Source of the DNA: Lentzea terrae
Lineage (GTDB): Bacteria > Actinomycetota > Actinomycetes > Mycobacteriales > Pseudonocardiaceae
Direction: 5' to 3'
Assembly: GCF_003265345.1 (NCBI RefSeq)
Contig: NZ_QFWW01000030.1
Coordinates: 186,001 to 250,000, forward strand
Length of the DNA stretch: 64,000 nt
The notes below the pieces were generated by a model, which ran no database searches, had not been told where the DNA came from, and saw only the letters and a program-made list of their open reading frames with translations. This document shows, in pieces, positions 1-8,278 of this stretch. The first letter of the stretch is position 1. Each line of letters starts with the position of its first letter. The position numbers were made by a program, and so were the translations under genes.

Positions 1-473
1 AGGCCGATTCCCAAGTGGATCGCGACGAGCGCCGCGCCCCACGCCGGTTGGCCCACCGGGAGGAACTGCGGGAGCAGCGAGATGTAGAAGACGCCCGGCT
101 TGGGGTTGAGCAGGTTGGTGAGGAGTCCGACCCGGACGGCCGCGCGCGCGGACGCGACAGGAGCGGGCTCGTCCAGCTGCACGGGACGGCGAGACTGCCA
201 GAGAGCCTTGACGCCCAGGTAGATCAGGTAGGCGGCACCGAGCCAGCGGACGATGTTGTAGGCCAGTTCGGACGCTTGCAGCAGCGCGGTGAGGCCGACC
301 AGGCCCGCGGTCGCCCACACGAGACAGCCGAGCGTGCTGCCGACCACGACGCCCATGGCGGCCCGGCGGCCCACCAGCAGGGCCGTGCGCAGCACCAGCA
401 GGGTCTCCAGGCCCGGAGTGATCACGGTGAGCAGGGCGACGAGCGTGAAGCTGAGCAGTGCGGCGGTCGACAT
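1..473 (-). CDS. LysE/RhtB-family amino-acid exporter (partial, runs off window)
   Basis: The first 157 residues or so are visible; the C-terminus lies beyond base 1. I translated the minus strand from the ATG at 473. It opens MSTAALLSFTLVALLTVITPG, a hydrophobic helix followed by the PG typical of LysE/RhtB exporters. Two more hydrophobic stretches follow, then the family-typical NLLNPKPGVFYISLLPQF segment. Proteins of this family export amino acids or related small molecules across the inner membrane. The substrate cannot be predicted. It is read on the same strand as the acetyltransferase upstream of it (515-1006), with 41 bases between them. The family call is firm; the specificity is unknown. 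Confidence 0.85.
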   Translation of the reverse strand, partial: MSTAALLSFTLVALLTVITPGLETLLVLRTALLVGRRAAMGVVVGSTLGCLVWATAGLVGLTALLQASELAYNIVRWLGAAYLIYLGVKALWQSRRPVQLDEPAPVASARAAVRVGLLTNLLNPKPGVFYISLLPQFLPVGQPAWGAALVAIHLGIG

Positions 474-514
474 GCCGTCATCAGAACACAGAAACGCCTG
501 GTCAACGGAAGAAT

Positions 515-1006
515 TTACGCGCCGGACACGAGTCCTACCGGCTTGGTGTAGCGGTGCGCGGGCACCGGAATGGGACCGTCCGGATGCGGCGCCTGGTGGT
601 CGAACAGGCCCTCGTCGGTCCAGCCCTGGCGTTCGTAGAACCGCCGCGCCCGCACGTTGCCGGCAACGACGGCGAGCCATGCCACGGAGTGCCCCTGAGC
701 CGCCACGACCTGTTCCGCGGCGGACAGAAGTGCTGACGCGACACCGGATCCGCGGTGGTCGGCCGAGACGTAGACCTGCTCGACCTCGGCGCCGGCGACC
801 ATCACGAACCCGGCGACCTCGCCGTCCACAGTGGCGACCGTGGTGTGTTCGACGTGCTCCAACGCGCGTGGCTCGAAGGTCTCGCGCGGCCGGGCGTCGA
901 TGAGCTGCTGCGGCACGTTGCCCAGGTGCGCGTCGCACCAGCCGGGGTACCAGATCCCGGCGACCGCGGGAGCGTCCGCAGGGGTCGCGCGCCGCAGCTC
1001 GACCAT
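515..1006 (-). CDS. GNAT-family N-acetyltransferase
   Basis: This 163-residue protein starts MVELRRATPADAPAVAGIWY, the usual beta1-alpha1 opening of GNAT acetyltransferases. The acetyl-CoA pyrophosphate-binding loop is seen as VSADHRGSGVASALL (R-x-x-G-x-G/A), followed by NVRARRFYERQGW, the conserved C-terminal motif. It should transfer an acetyl group from acetyl-CoA to an amine; the acceptor is unknown. The ATG at 1006 shares its A with the TGA of the upstream lipoprotein gene, so the two are probably translationally coupled, and this start was chosen over an in-frame extension to 1645 that merely overlaps that gene. Confidence 0.88.
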   Translation of the reverse strand: MVELRRATPADAPAVAGIWYPGWCDAHLGNVPQQLIDARPRETFEPRALEHVEHTTVATVDGEVAGFVMVAGAEVEQVYVSADHRGSGVASALLSAAEQVVAAQGHSVAWLAVVAGNVRARRFYERQGWTDEGLFDHQAPHPDGPIPVPAHRYTKPVGLVSGA

Positions 1007-1587
1007 CAGAGGTGCCAGGCCTGCACGCCGAGACGGCCGGTGCTGCCGAGGTCGATGTAGTGGTCCTTGCCCGCCGCGGCGCCCGGCAGTGGCTGGTAGA
1101 TGCCGTTCGGCACGGCAGCAACGTCGACGTGGATGCCGATCTGCGGCGGCTCGACCGACGTGTTGGTGTTCTTCCACATGAACGCGCTCCTCGCACTCTC
1201 CCCCGGCTGCACCACGATCGGCTGCGGCGGGTTGTCGAACCCCTCGACCGAGGAGATGCCACCAGAGCCGTTGAGGATCTGGACGTCCAACTGCTGCCAG
1301 TTCTCGTCGAGCAGCTTCACCTGTGGATATCCGTTGAGCTCCAGCGGTTGCGTGCCGCAGTTGACCAGCTCGACGGCCATCACGCGCAGTCCCATCGCCG
1401 CGTTGGTGGAGCCTGCCCGGAACCGCAGCCCCGTGTCGCACGACGGCTCGCCGGACGTCGGCGTGCTCAGGGAGATCGGCCGCGCGGCTCCCGGTTCCGG
1501 CAACGACGGCGCCTCTGGGCGCGCTGCACACCCGACCAGGCCGGCGAGCGCAGCCAGCAACACGAGAATCCTGCCCCCAGTTCTCAT
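1006..1587 (-). CDS. DUF4232-type secreted lipoprotein
   Basis: This is a 193-residue protein with a basic, hydrophobic signal peptide (MRTGGRILVLLAALAGLVGC) ending in a lipobox (LVGC), so the mature protein should be anchored to the outer face of the membrane. The body matches the DUF4232 type: a Cys pair (SCDTGLRF, VNCGTQPLEL), NGYPQVKLLDENW in the centre and a beta-rich C-terminus. The function of the family is unknown. A start 12 bases upstream (1599) is possible. Its stop overlaps the start of the acetyltransferase gene by one base, suggesting one transcript. Confidence 0.8.
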   Translation of the reverse strand: MRTGGRILVLLAALAGLVGCAARPEAPSLPEPGAARPISLSTPTSGEPSCDTGLRFRAGSTNAAMGLRVMAVELVNCGTQPLELNGYPQVKLLDENWQQLDVQILNGSGGISSVEGFDNPPQPIVVQPGESARSAFMWKNTNTSVEPPQIGIHVDVAAVPNGIYQPLPGAAAGKDHYIDLGSTGRLGVQAWHL

Positions 1588-1649
1588 GCGATCGATCATG
1601 CCACAGCACGAAGAGCGCGCTGGCGGCCTCGCGCGAGGCCGCCACGCGA

Positions 1650-2007
1650 CTAGCCCGTGTGGGACGCGATCCAGGCCCGGTGGGCGGGCACGTCGGAGAA
1701 GACCTGCGGAGCGTCCGCGCACCAGCATCCGCCGATCTGCCCGATCACCGTGCCCACGGCCGCCCAGCCGGTGCCGGTCCTGGTGACGGCAGGGCCGCCG
1801 GAGTCGCCGTAGCAGACACCGCGCCAGCCGTCGGGGTTGTGCGTGCACAGCGTGGCCGCGTTGGTGTGACAGCCGGGTGCGTTGTCCGCGAGCACACGGG
1901 AGTCCAGTTCCTGCAACACCATCGGTGCGGGCTGGTGCGTGACCGGGCGCCGAGGTGGGACAGAAGAACACGAGCGCCAGCAGAGCGGCGTGGATCGTGT
2001 TGCGCAT
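1650..2007 (-). pseudogene. remnant of a secreted trypsin-like serine protease
   Basis: A good ribosome binding site (GAGGAG) precedes an ATG at 2007 and a clear signal peptide (MRNTIHAALLALVFFCPTSA). After about 28 residues the protease sequence continues only in another frame, from about 1922. That part has the block around the catalytic serine, GVCYGDSGGPAV, and the terminal helix VFSDVPAHRAWIASHTG of the S1 family. The blocks with the catalytic His and Asp are absent, so about 120 residues of a normal trypsin-like enzyme have been lost together with the frame. It cannot encode an active protease. The similarity is firm; the exact deletion boundary is not visible. Confidence 0.75.
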
Positions 2008-2124
2008 CGAGGATCTCCTCGCGGGTGCAGGGATCTTCGAGTGTTCGGAGCAACCGGAGATGCCCGCTATCGCCGTAATTTCGGATCGCTCGGCGCTCGC
2101 CGCGGCGGTAGGTTCGGATGTGCG

Positions 2125-2997
2125 ATGACCGGACCGTTCCACCTCGTGTTGCGCGACGCGATCCGTGAGCGCGGGCTTCCGCTGGAACGCCTGCGGTCGC
2201 GTCTCGCCGAGCGCGGGATCGACGTCGGGCTCGCGAGCCTGAGCGACTGGCAGCACGGACGGGCGTGGCCGCGCCGGCCGAAGTCGTTGCGCGCCATCGC
2301 CGCGCTGGAGGAGATCCTCGATCTGCCGCAGCGGACGTTGACGAACCTGCTGCGCTCGCACCAGCCGCCACCGTTCCGGCCGCGGCAGGGCGTGGACGAG
2401 TACAGCGGGCCGATGGCCGAGCTCCTCGACGCACTGCCCGGCGCACGGGCGTGGCGGATGGAAGTGCTGACGTCCGAACAGGTTGTGCACGTCGGGCCGG
2501 ATCGCAGCCCGTCACGGATCGCCGGCCGTTCGGTGGCGCGGGCTCGCCGCGACGGCGTGGACCGGACGGTGGTGCGGTACTACGGCGCGGCGGGGTGCGA
2601 GATCGACCGGGTCGAGGTCGTGCCGGGACGCAACTGCGCGCTCGGCACGGTGCTGCGGCAAGGTCACGTGCTCGCCGCGGAACTCCTTTTCGGGCAACGG
2701 CTTGAGGCCGGTGAGACGTGGGTGTGGGAGGCCGAGATACGCGATCCGGCTTCCTCGCGCACGGACTGCGCCCACGCCTTCCGCCGGCCGGAGGGCACCT
2801 GTCTGCTGGAGGTGCGGTTCCACCCGGACGCGCTGCCGGACCGCGTGTACGAGTACTTCCGCGCCGATCTGTTCGTCGAGCAGCACGTGCTCACGGAGCT
2901 GCCGTTGACCGTGCACAACTCAGTGCACGTCACGACGACCGGCATGACCTCCGGCGTGATCGGCATCAACTGGGATTGGCCTAGAGGAACGGGGTGA
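2125..2997 (+). CDS. putative helix-turn-helix regulator with C-terminal sensor-like domain
   Basis: This 290-residue protein was given the ATG at 2125 because the longer frame upstream overlaps the protease remnant. Residues 1-70 read like a divergent helix-turn-helix (LRDAIRERGLPLERLRSRLAERG, then SLSDWQHGRAWPRRPKSLRAIAALE), with spacing like XRE-type domains. The rest is beta-rich, without transmembrane segments, and contains TVVRYYGAAGCEIDRVEVVPGRNCALGTVL. I do not recognise the second domain. It may sense a ligand. The gene ends 17 bases inside the convergent flavoprotein gene. Confidence 0.6.
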   Translation: MTGPFHLVLRDAIRERGLPLERLRSRLAERGIDVGLASLSDWQHGRAWPRRPKSLRAIAALEEILDLPQRTLTNLLRSHQPPPFRPRQGVDEYSGPMAELLDALPGARAWRMEVLTSEQVVHVGPDRSPSRIAGRSVARARRDGVDRTVVRYYGAAGCEIDRVEVVPGRNCALGTVLRQGHVLAAELLFGQRLEAGETWVWEAEIRDPASSRTDCAHAFRRPEGTCLLEVRFHPDALPDRVYEYFRADLFVEQHVLTELPLTVHNSVHVTTTGMTSGVIGINWDWPRGTG

Positions 2998-4081
2998 TGT
3001 TCGGTTCGACGCCCAGCAACGCGCGGCCGCACGCCTCCATGTTCCACGACGGGTTGATCATCGCGTGCCGCAACGCGGTCTGCATGTCGCGCAGCAACAC
3101 GTTGAGCGGACTGGACTCCGCGACCGCCGACGCGCCGTGTGCGGCGACCAGCATGTCCAGCGCCTCACCACACTGCCGCACCGCGTGCACGGCGTGCAGA
3201 CGATGCCGGGCACGGGCCGCGTAGTCGAGGACGTTGCCGGACAACGCTTCAACGCACGAGCGGACCAGCAGCCGGGCCACGTCGATCTTGGCGGACGCCT
3301 CCGCGACGGCGATCTGGAACGCCGGGGAGTCGCTCTGCCGCTGGTACGTGGTGAACGAGACCGGGCGCTTGCTCGCGTGCGCCACGACGTGGTCCAGCGC
3401 GGCCGAGGCCATCCCCAGGTAGGGACCGATCATGTAGGTGAGCACGGTCTGTACCACCGCCGAGCCCGTGATCGCGTCCGCCAGCCGCAGCACCCGATGG
3501 TCCGGCACGTGCACGTCCTGACCCACCACCAGGTTGCTGCCGGTGCCGCGCATGCCGACGGTGTGCCAGGTGTCCTTGACCCGCAGCTCGCCGAACGGGA
3601 TCGCGGCCACGCCGACGTCCCCTTCCGCGATCGGGAAACCGAACATCCCCCACGCCGCGTGCAGGCAGCCGGAAGCCGGGAACCACTCGCCGGAGAGCCG
3701 CCAGCCGCCGTCCACGCGCTCGGCTGTCGCATGTGGAGTGAGGACGACGCAGACGTGCGTGTCCGGGCCGTCGGCGTAGATCTCCTGCTGCGCCTCGACG
3801 GGCAGCTGGGCGACCACCAGATCGGACGCGCCCAGGATCATCACGACCCAGCTCGCCGACGGATCACCGCCGGCCAGCTCAGCCAGAGCGTCCACAGAGG
3901 ACTGCAACCCCAGTTCCAGGCCGCCCAGCGACTCGGGCACGAACATGCGGAACATCCCGGCATCCCGCATCGCCGCCATCGCTTCCTCGGTCAGCCGGCG
4001 GTCCCGGTCGCCAGCCGCCTGGTCGCGTGCCAGCACGGGCCTCAACGCGGCCGCTGCCTGGACGAACGTCGATTCGCGCAT
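2981..4081 (-). CDS. acyl-CoA dehydrogenase-like flavoprotein (HsaA/DszC-type monooxygenase family)
   Basis: The 366-residue protein has the three-part acyl-CoA dehydrogenase fold: a helical N-terminus (EAMAAMRDAGMFRMFVPESLGGLEL), a beta middle (GGWRLSGEWFPASGCLHAAW, then DTWHTVGMRGTGSNLVV) and a C-terminal helical bundle ending in NPSWNMEACGRALLGVEP. The GMRGTGS loop and the C-terminal type fit flavin-dependent monooxygenases of the HsaA/DszC branch better than true dehydrogenases, so it would use reduced flavin and oxygen on an unknown, possibly aromatic, substrate. ATG 4081 was chosen because the longer start (4171) lies inside the PadR operator. It is divergent from the PadR gene and is probably under its control. 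Confidence 0.78.
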   Translation of the reverse strand: MRESTFVQAAAALRPVLARDQAAGDRDRRLTEEAMAAMRDAGMFRMFVPESLGGLELGLQSSVDALAELAGGDPSASWVVMILGASDLVVAQLPVEAQQEIYADGPDTHVCVVLTPHATAERVDGGWRLSGEWFPASGCLHAAWGMFGFPIAEGDVGVAAIPFGELRVKDTWHTVGMRGTGSNLVVGQDVHVPDHRVLRLADAITGSAVVQTVLTYMIGPYLGMASAALDHVVAHASKRPVSFTTYQRQSDSPAFQIAVAEASAKIDVARLLVRSCVEALSGNVLDYAARARHRLHAVHAVRQCGEALDMLVAAHGASAVAESSPLNVLLRDMQTALRHAMINPSWNMEACGRALLGVEPNITPFL

Positions 4082-4158
4082 GGACCCCGACGCTACAAGC
4101 GGGCACTCCCCGCGGCGCGCTGCTCGACGCCACAGGTCCGGAGAGCAGAACAACGCTA

Positions 4159-4202
4159 TAGTTGACATCAACTAATCAGAGCTGGATAGTCGACATCAAC
4201 CA
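4159..4202 (+). promoter_or_regulatory. paired inverted repeats, likely PadR operator
   Basis: Two similar palindromes sit 28 bases apart. TAGTTGACATCAACTA (4159-4174) is a perfect 7-base inverted repeat with a 2-base centre, and TAGTCGACATCAACCA (4187-4202) is an imperfect copy. They lie between the divergent flavoprotein gene and the padR gene, immediately before the latter's ribosome binding site. PadR proteins commonly repress their own promoter through such dyads, so autorepression and control of both neighbours is a reasonable inference. Confidence 0.7.
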
Positions 4203-4215
4203 AGGAGGTCGGAAC

Positions 4216-4806
4216 GTGCGGCGCAAGGTCTCGAACCCGTTGGCACTGGCCGTGCTGGCACATCTCGTGATGGGCCCGCAGCACCCCTACGAGCTGGGCA
4301 AACAACTCAAGGAGACGGGCAAGGACCGCAACATCAAGTTCAACCGCGGCTCGCTCTACATGGTCGTCGAGCAGCTGCGGAAGGCCGGGTTCGTCGCCGA
4401 GCAGGAGACCGTCAAGGACACCCAGCGGCCCGAACGCACGGTCTACGCGCTGACCGACGAGGGGCGCACCGAGCTCTACGACTGGATGCGCGAGCTCGTC
4501 CGCGACCCGGTGCACGAGTACCCGCAGTTCGGGGTGGCGCTGTCGTTGATCTCGGTGCTGGACCCGGTGGAGGCCGCGGAGTTGCTCAAAGCCCGCGCCG
4601 ACGCGTTGACGAGGGACCTCGACGACACGCGCGCCATGGTCGGCAAAGCGACCGACGACGGCGTCGAGTGGATCTTCCTCGTCGAGGAGGAGTACCGGAT
4701 GTCGTTGCTGGAGGCCGAACTGCGGCTGGTCGAGAAGCTCGCGGGGGAACTGGCGAAAGACGAGTACCAGCGTTCGTGGCGGGAATTCTTCGGGAGGGAA
4801 CGATGA
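4216..4806 (+). CDS. PadR-family transcriptional regulator
   Basis: This 196-residue regulator has a PadR winged helix at residues 5-90 (NPLALAVLAHLVMGPQHPYELGKQLKE, then RGSLYMVVEQLRKAGFV and RTVYALTDEGRTEL) and the C-terminal coiled-coil dimerisation half (PF10400-like). The GTG start at 4216 is supported by AAGGAGG seven bases upstream. The stop overlaps the ATG of the FAD monooxygenase (ATGA), so regulator and enzyme are one operon. PadR proteins usually release their operator on binding a small aromatic or cationic ligand. The ligand here is not known. Confidence 0.9.
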   Translation: MRRKVSNPLALAVLAHLVMGPQHPYELGKQLKETGKDRNIKFNRGSLYMVVEQLRKAGFVAEQETVKDTQRPERTVYALTDEGRTELYDWMRELVRDPVHEYPQFGVALSLISVLDPVEAAELLKARADALTRDLDDTRAMVGKATDDGVEWIFLVEEEYRMSLLEAELRLVEKLAGELAKDEYQRSWREFFGRER

Positions 4807-5927
4807 AGGCGTTAGTCATCGGGGGCGGCATCGCGGGACCGGTCACCGCACTCGCCCTGCAAAAGGCCGGTATCGAGTCGGTCGTCTTCGAGGCCTACGA
4901 CACAACTGCGGACGGCGTGGGCGGCATGCTCTCCGTGGCGCCCAACGGACTGGCGGCGCTGAAGATCGTCGGGCTCGAGCCGGACTTCGGCGAACCCTTG
5001 CGCCACATGGTGATGGCCGACGCCCAGGGCCGCACGCTGGGCCGCATCACGGGAGACATGAGCCGGGTCGTGCCGCGGGCCGAGCTCTACCAGCGGTTGC
5101 GCGAGCTGACCGCGGCACAGCGGATCAAGGTGGAGTACGGCAAGCGGCTCGTCGACGTGCGACACGAAAACGGGGTCACCGCAACGTTCTCCGACGGCAG
5201 CACGGAAGAGGGCGACGTGCTGGTCGGCGCCGACGGCATCCGTTCGCGGGTGCGCACGATCATCGATCCCCACGCGCCACAACCGGAGTACGTCGGCCTG
5301 CTCGGTTTCGGGTCGTACGCCGAGAACAGCGGCGTGCACGCCGATCCGGAGACGATGTACTTCGTGTTCGGCAGCTCGTTCCTCGGCTACTGGGAACAAC
5401 CGGACGGCAGAATCGCGTGGTTCAACAACCTCGCCGTCGATCAGCCGGAAGAGGTGTCGTCGTCCGCGATCTGGCTGGAACGCCTGCGCGAGGCCTACGG
5501 CGACGACATGCCCGCGAAGCAACTCCTGGCGCACAGCCACGAGGTGATCGGCGCGGGACCGCTGGAGATCATGCCGAGCGTGCCGCACTGGTACCGCGAC
5601 CGCATGGTCCTGGTCGGCGACTCCGCCCACGCCCCCAGCGCCAGCTCCGGCCAGGGCGCCTCACTGGCGGCCGAGTCCGCGGTGCAGCTCGCCCGCTGCC
5701 TGCGCGACATCCGAGACATCCCCACGGCTTTCGCCACCTACGAACGCCTCCGCCGGCCACGGGTCGAACGGATCGCGGCACGTGCGACGAAGACCAACAG
5801 CGACAAGCGGGGCATGGGCCCGATCACTCGGCTGCTGATGCCGCTCGTGATGAAGACCTTCGGAGCGCGGGCGTTCACGAAGGACCAGAACTACCGCATC
5901 GACTGGGACGCTCAGGTCAGCCGGTAG
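4803..5927 (+). CDS. FAD-dependent monooxygenase (PHBH/TetX-like)
   Basis: The 374-residue protein has all three class A flavoprotein monooxygenase motifs: the dinucleotide-binding GGGIAGPVTALAL near residue 7, the DG motif LVGADGIRSRVR at about 140, and the GD motif VLVGDSAHAPSASSGQGAS at about 275. Such enzymes hydroxylate aromatic or polyketide-type molecules using FAD, NAD(P)H and oxygen. The operon with padR suggests detoxification of the compound sensed by that regulator. The last 16 bases overlap the convergent response regulator gene. Confidence 0.9.
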   Translation: MKALVIGGGIAGPVTALALQKAGIESVVFEAYDTTADGVGGMLSVAPNGLAALKIVGLEPDFGEPLRHMVMADAQGRTLGRITGDMSRVVPRAELYQRLRELTAAQRIKVEYGKRLVDVRHENGVTATFSDGSTEEGDVLVGADGIRSRVRTIIDPHAPQPEYVGLLGFGSYAENSGVHADPETMYFVFGSSFLGYWEQPDGRIAWFNNLAVDQPEEVSSSAIWLERLREAYGDDMPAKQLLAHSHEVIGAGPLEIMPSVPHWYRDRMVLVGDSAHAPSASSGQGASLAAESAVQLARCLRDIRDIPTAFATYERLRRPRVERIAARATKTNSDKRGMGPITRLLMPLVMKTFGARAFTKDQNYRIDWDAQVSR

Positions 5928-6580
5928 CCGTGCGCGGGCCGGTTCGCCATGCCGTACCGCGGTTGCACCTCGGCCATCCCGATGGTCACCAGGTGCTCCA
6001 GGTACCGCCGCGCACTGACCCGCGACAGCCCGGCCCGGTCGCCGACCTCCTGCGCCGACAGATCGGCCTCGCTGGCCTTCAACGCATCCGTCACCAACCG
6101 CAGCGTGACGGCCGAAAGTCCCTTCGGCAGCACCACCCGCGGCCGGTGGTGCATCAGCTGGTCGACCTGGTCCTGGTCCAGCACCTGGCCGAGCCGCTGC
6201 ACCTCGGTGCGCTGGGCGAGGTACTCCCGCATCCGGTCGACGAACGCCGTGCGCGTGAACGGCTTCACCAAGTAGTTGTCCACGCCACGGGACATCGCCT
6301 GCCGCACGGTCTCCCGTTCGCGCGCGGCCGTGACGGCGATGACGTCCACCGGCGGTCCGTTGCGTGCGCGCAACCGGGCCAGCACCTCCAGCCCGGACAT
6401 GTCCGGCAGGTGGATGTCCAGCAGCACGAGGTCCGGCCGCAAGGCCTCGACGGCGCGCAACGCCTCACCGCCGCGGTGCGCCTCGCCGACCACCTCGAAC
6501 CCCGGCATCGCCTCCAGGAAGCCGCGGTGGATCGCGGCCACGGCGAAGTCGTCGTCCACGACCAGGGTCCGCACGCTCAT
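5912..6580 (-). CDS. CitB/DctR-type response regulator
   Basis: This 222-residue regulator has a receiver domain with the acidic pocket VVDDD, the phospho-acceptor Asp55 (LVLLDIHLP) and the conserved lysine in NYLVKPF. The C-terminal output domain (about 150-222) is of the CitB type, with a winged helix around AGLSRVSARRYLEHLVTIG. The start at 6580 overlaps the kinase stop (ATGA). With the kinase it forms a system typical for sensing di- and tricarboxylates. The divergent tctCBA operon is the obvious target. Confidence 0.9.
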   Translation of the reverse strand: MSVRTLVVDDDFAVAAIHRGFLEAMPGFEVVGEAHRGGEALRAVEALRPDLVLLDIHLPDMSGLEVLARLRARNGPPVDVIAVTAARERETVRQAMSRGVDNYLVKPFTRTAFVDRMREYLAQRTEVQRLGQVLDQDQVDQLMHHRPRVVLPKGLSAVTLRLVTDALKASEADLSAQEVGDRAGLSRVSARRYLEHLVTIGMAEVQPRYGMANRPAHGYRLT

Positions 6581-8145
6581 CGGTTCCCCGTCTCCGGCAG
6601 CCACGCGTCGAACGACGCGCCGCCCAGCTCCGAGTCGGTGATCGCCACGCGCCCGTTGCGGCGCGTGACCACCCTCGACACCAATGCGAGTCCTATCCCC
6701 CGGTCGGCGCCCTTGGAACTGACGCCCAGGTCGAAGATACGACCACGTTGCGACTCAGCCACCCCCGGACCGTCGTCGTCCACGACCATCCGCACTCCTT
6801 GCACCGACGAACGAACCAGCACGCGCACAGTGCCACCCGTCTCCACGGCGTCCACCGCGTTGTCCACCAGGTTGCCCAGCACGGTCAACGCGTCGTCGCC
6901 CGCCCGGATGTCCACCGCGCTGCCGGGATCCAGCCGCAGCTCGACGCCGCGTTCGTGCGCGGTCGACGACTTGGCCAGCAGCAACGCCGCCAGCGCTGGG
7001 TCGGCGTTGGCTCCGTCGATGATGTCCGCGGTGATCGACCCGGCTCCACCGACCCGCTCAATGTAGGCGACGGCGTCGGCACGCCGGTCCAGGTCCAGCA
7101 AGCCACCGATGACGTGGAGGTGGTTGGAGAACTCGTGGGCCTGCGCGCGTAGCACCTCCGTCACGGTGCGTTGGCCGTCGAGCTCCCGCAACGCGTCGTG
7201 CAACTCCGTGCGGTCGCGCAAGGTGAGCACGACGCCGACAGCCCGGTCGTGCGTCTTGGCGGTCATCCGGTTCGCGACCAGCACCCGTTCTCCGGCCAGC
7301 ACCAGGCGGTCCGCGAGATCGTTCTCGGCCCGCGCGAGGTCGAGCAAACCCTCGTCGAGGACCTGCGCCGCGGGCAGGCCGGTCGGGTTGTCGGTGCGCC
7401 CGAGCAACCGCAACGCCTCGTCGTTGACCAACGCGAGCCGTTGCCGATCGTCAATGGCCACAACGCCTTCGCGGATGCCGTGCAGCATCGCGTCCCTGGT
7501 TTCCAGCAACTGCGCGATCTCGGCGGGTTCGAGCCGGAACGTGCGGCGCCGCACCAGTTGCGTGACCAGCGCGGCGCCGAGCACGCCCACCAACGCCGCG
7601 GCCGCGAGCCAGCCGATCAGCTCCGGCAGGTCCTCGGCGAGGTCGGCGGAGAGCTGGCTCTCCAGGATGCCGACGGACGCCATGCCGATGATGTGCCCGT
7701 CGGCCGCGCGCACGGGAACCTTGGCGCGCAACGACCTGCCGAGCGTGCCGGTCTCGGTGCCGACGAACACCTCGCCGGACAACGCGGCACTCGGGTCGGT
7801 GGAGACGCGTTCGCCTATCCGGCGAGGATCGGGGTGGGCGTACCGGACGCCGTTGCGATCCGTGACGACCACGTACGTCACCTGGGACGCCTTGCGGATC
7901 AGTTCCGCCAGCGGCTGGATCGTCGCGGCCGGGTCCGGCGCGTCGAAGGCCTGCACGACCGTGGGCAACCGGGCCACGCTCTCCGCCACGGACAGCATCC
8001 GGTCCTTGTAGGCCTCGCGGATGCGGTCGCTCTGCAGCTTGGCCGCGAGCAGCCCGGCGGCACAGGTCGTCATCAGCACGATGACCACCTGCAACACCAG
8101 CAGCGAGACGCCCAGCGAGACGGACCGGCGGAACATGAGTGGCAT
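6577..8145 (-). CDS. CitA/DcuS-type sensor histidine kinase
   Basis: This is a kinase of about 522 residues. It has an N-terminal transmembrane helix, a periplasmic PAS/Cache domain (TYVVVTDRNGVRYAHPDPRRIG), a second transmembrane helix (ELIGWLAAAALVGVLGAALV), a cytoplasmic PAS domain (MLHGIREGVVAIDDRQRL), the DcuS/CitA phospho-acceptor box (LRAQAHEFSNHLHVIGGLL) and an ATPase domain (NLVDNAVDA, DDGPGV, SSKGADRGIGLAL). The periplasmic domain of this family binds citrate, C4-dicarboxylates or similar acids. Three ATGs (8160, 8145, 8136) are possible; 8136 has the best-spaced GGTGAG. Confidence 0.9.
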   Translation of the reverse strand: MPLMFRRSVSLGVSLLVLQVVIVLMTTCAAGLLAAKLQSDRIREAYKDRMLSVAESVARLPTVVQAFDAPDPAATIQPLAELIRKASQVTYVVVTDRNGVRYAHPDPRRIGERVSTDPSAALSGEVFVGTETGTLGRSLRAKVPVRAADGHIIGMASVGILESQLSADLAEDLPELIGWLAAAALVGVLGAALVTQLVRRRTFRLEPAEIAQLLETRDAMLHGIREGVVAIDDRQRLALVNDEALRLLGRTDNPTGLPAAQVLDEGLLDLARAENDLADRLVLAGERVLVANRMTAKTHDRAVGVVLTLRDRTELHDALRELDGQRTVTEVLRAQAHEFSNHLHVIGGLLDLDRRADAVAYIERVGGAGSITADIIDGANADPALAALLLAKSSTAHERGVELRLDPGSAVDIRAGDDALTVLGNLVDNAVDAVETGGTVRVLVRSSVQGVRMVVDDDGPGVAESQRGRIFDLGVSSKGADRGIGLALVSRVVTRRNGRVAITDSELGGASFDAWLPETGNR

Positions 8146-8169
8146 TCTCACCCAAAGCATGTGAACTGC

Positions 8170-8223
8170 GTCACGAACAAAACGACCAATACGTTCCTTA
8201 CGACCTATGCCCCGTTTCGTGAC
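8170..8223 (+). promoter_or_regulatory. inverted repeat in the kinase/tctC divergent promoter
   Basis: GTCACGAA (8170-8177) and its complement TTCGTGAC (8216-8223) form an 8-base inverted pair 38 bases apart in the short gap between the divergent kinase and tctC genes. This is a plausible binding site for the CitB-type response regulator encoded next door. The spacing is about four helical turns centre to centre. The function is inferred from position only. Confidence 0.45.
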
Positions 8224-8278
8224 CTGCGGCTACCTACTGTCCCCGCCCAACGTTCGCAACGAGGCGAGGAGTGCTCGA

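Noticed and set aside
3065-4165. Long plus-strand open frame opposite the flavoprotein gene
   Set aside because: Antisense frame typical of GC-rich codon bias; low-complexity Arg/His/Gly-rich protein with no domain, and the minus-strand gene is convincing.
5417-7066. 549-codon plus-strand frame across two genes
   Set aside because: Overlaps the end of the FAD monooxygenase in another frame and the antisense of the two-component genes; no domain of its own.
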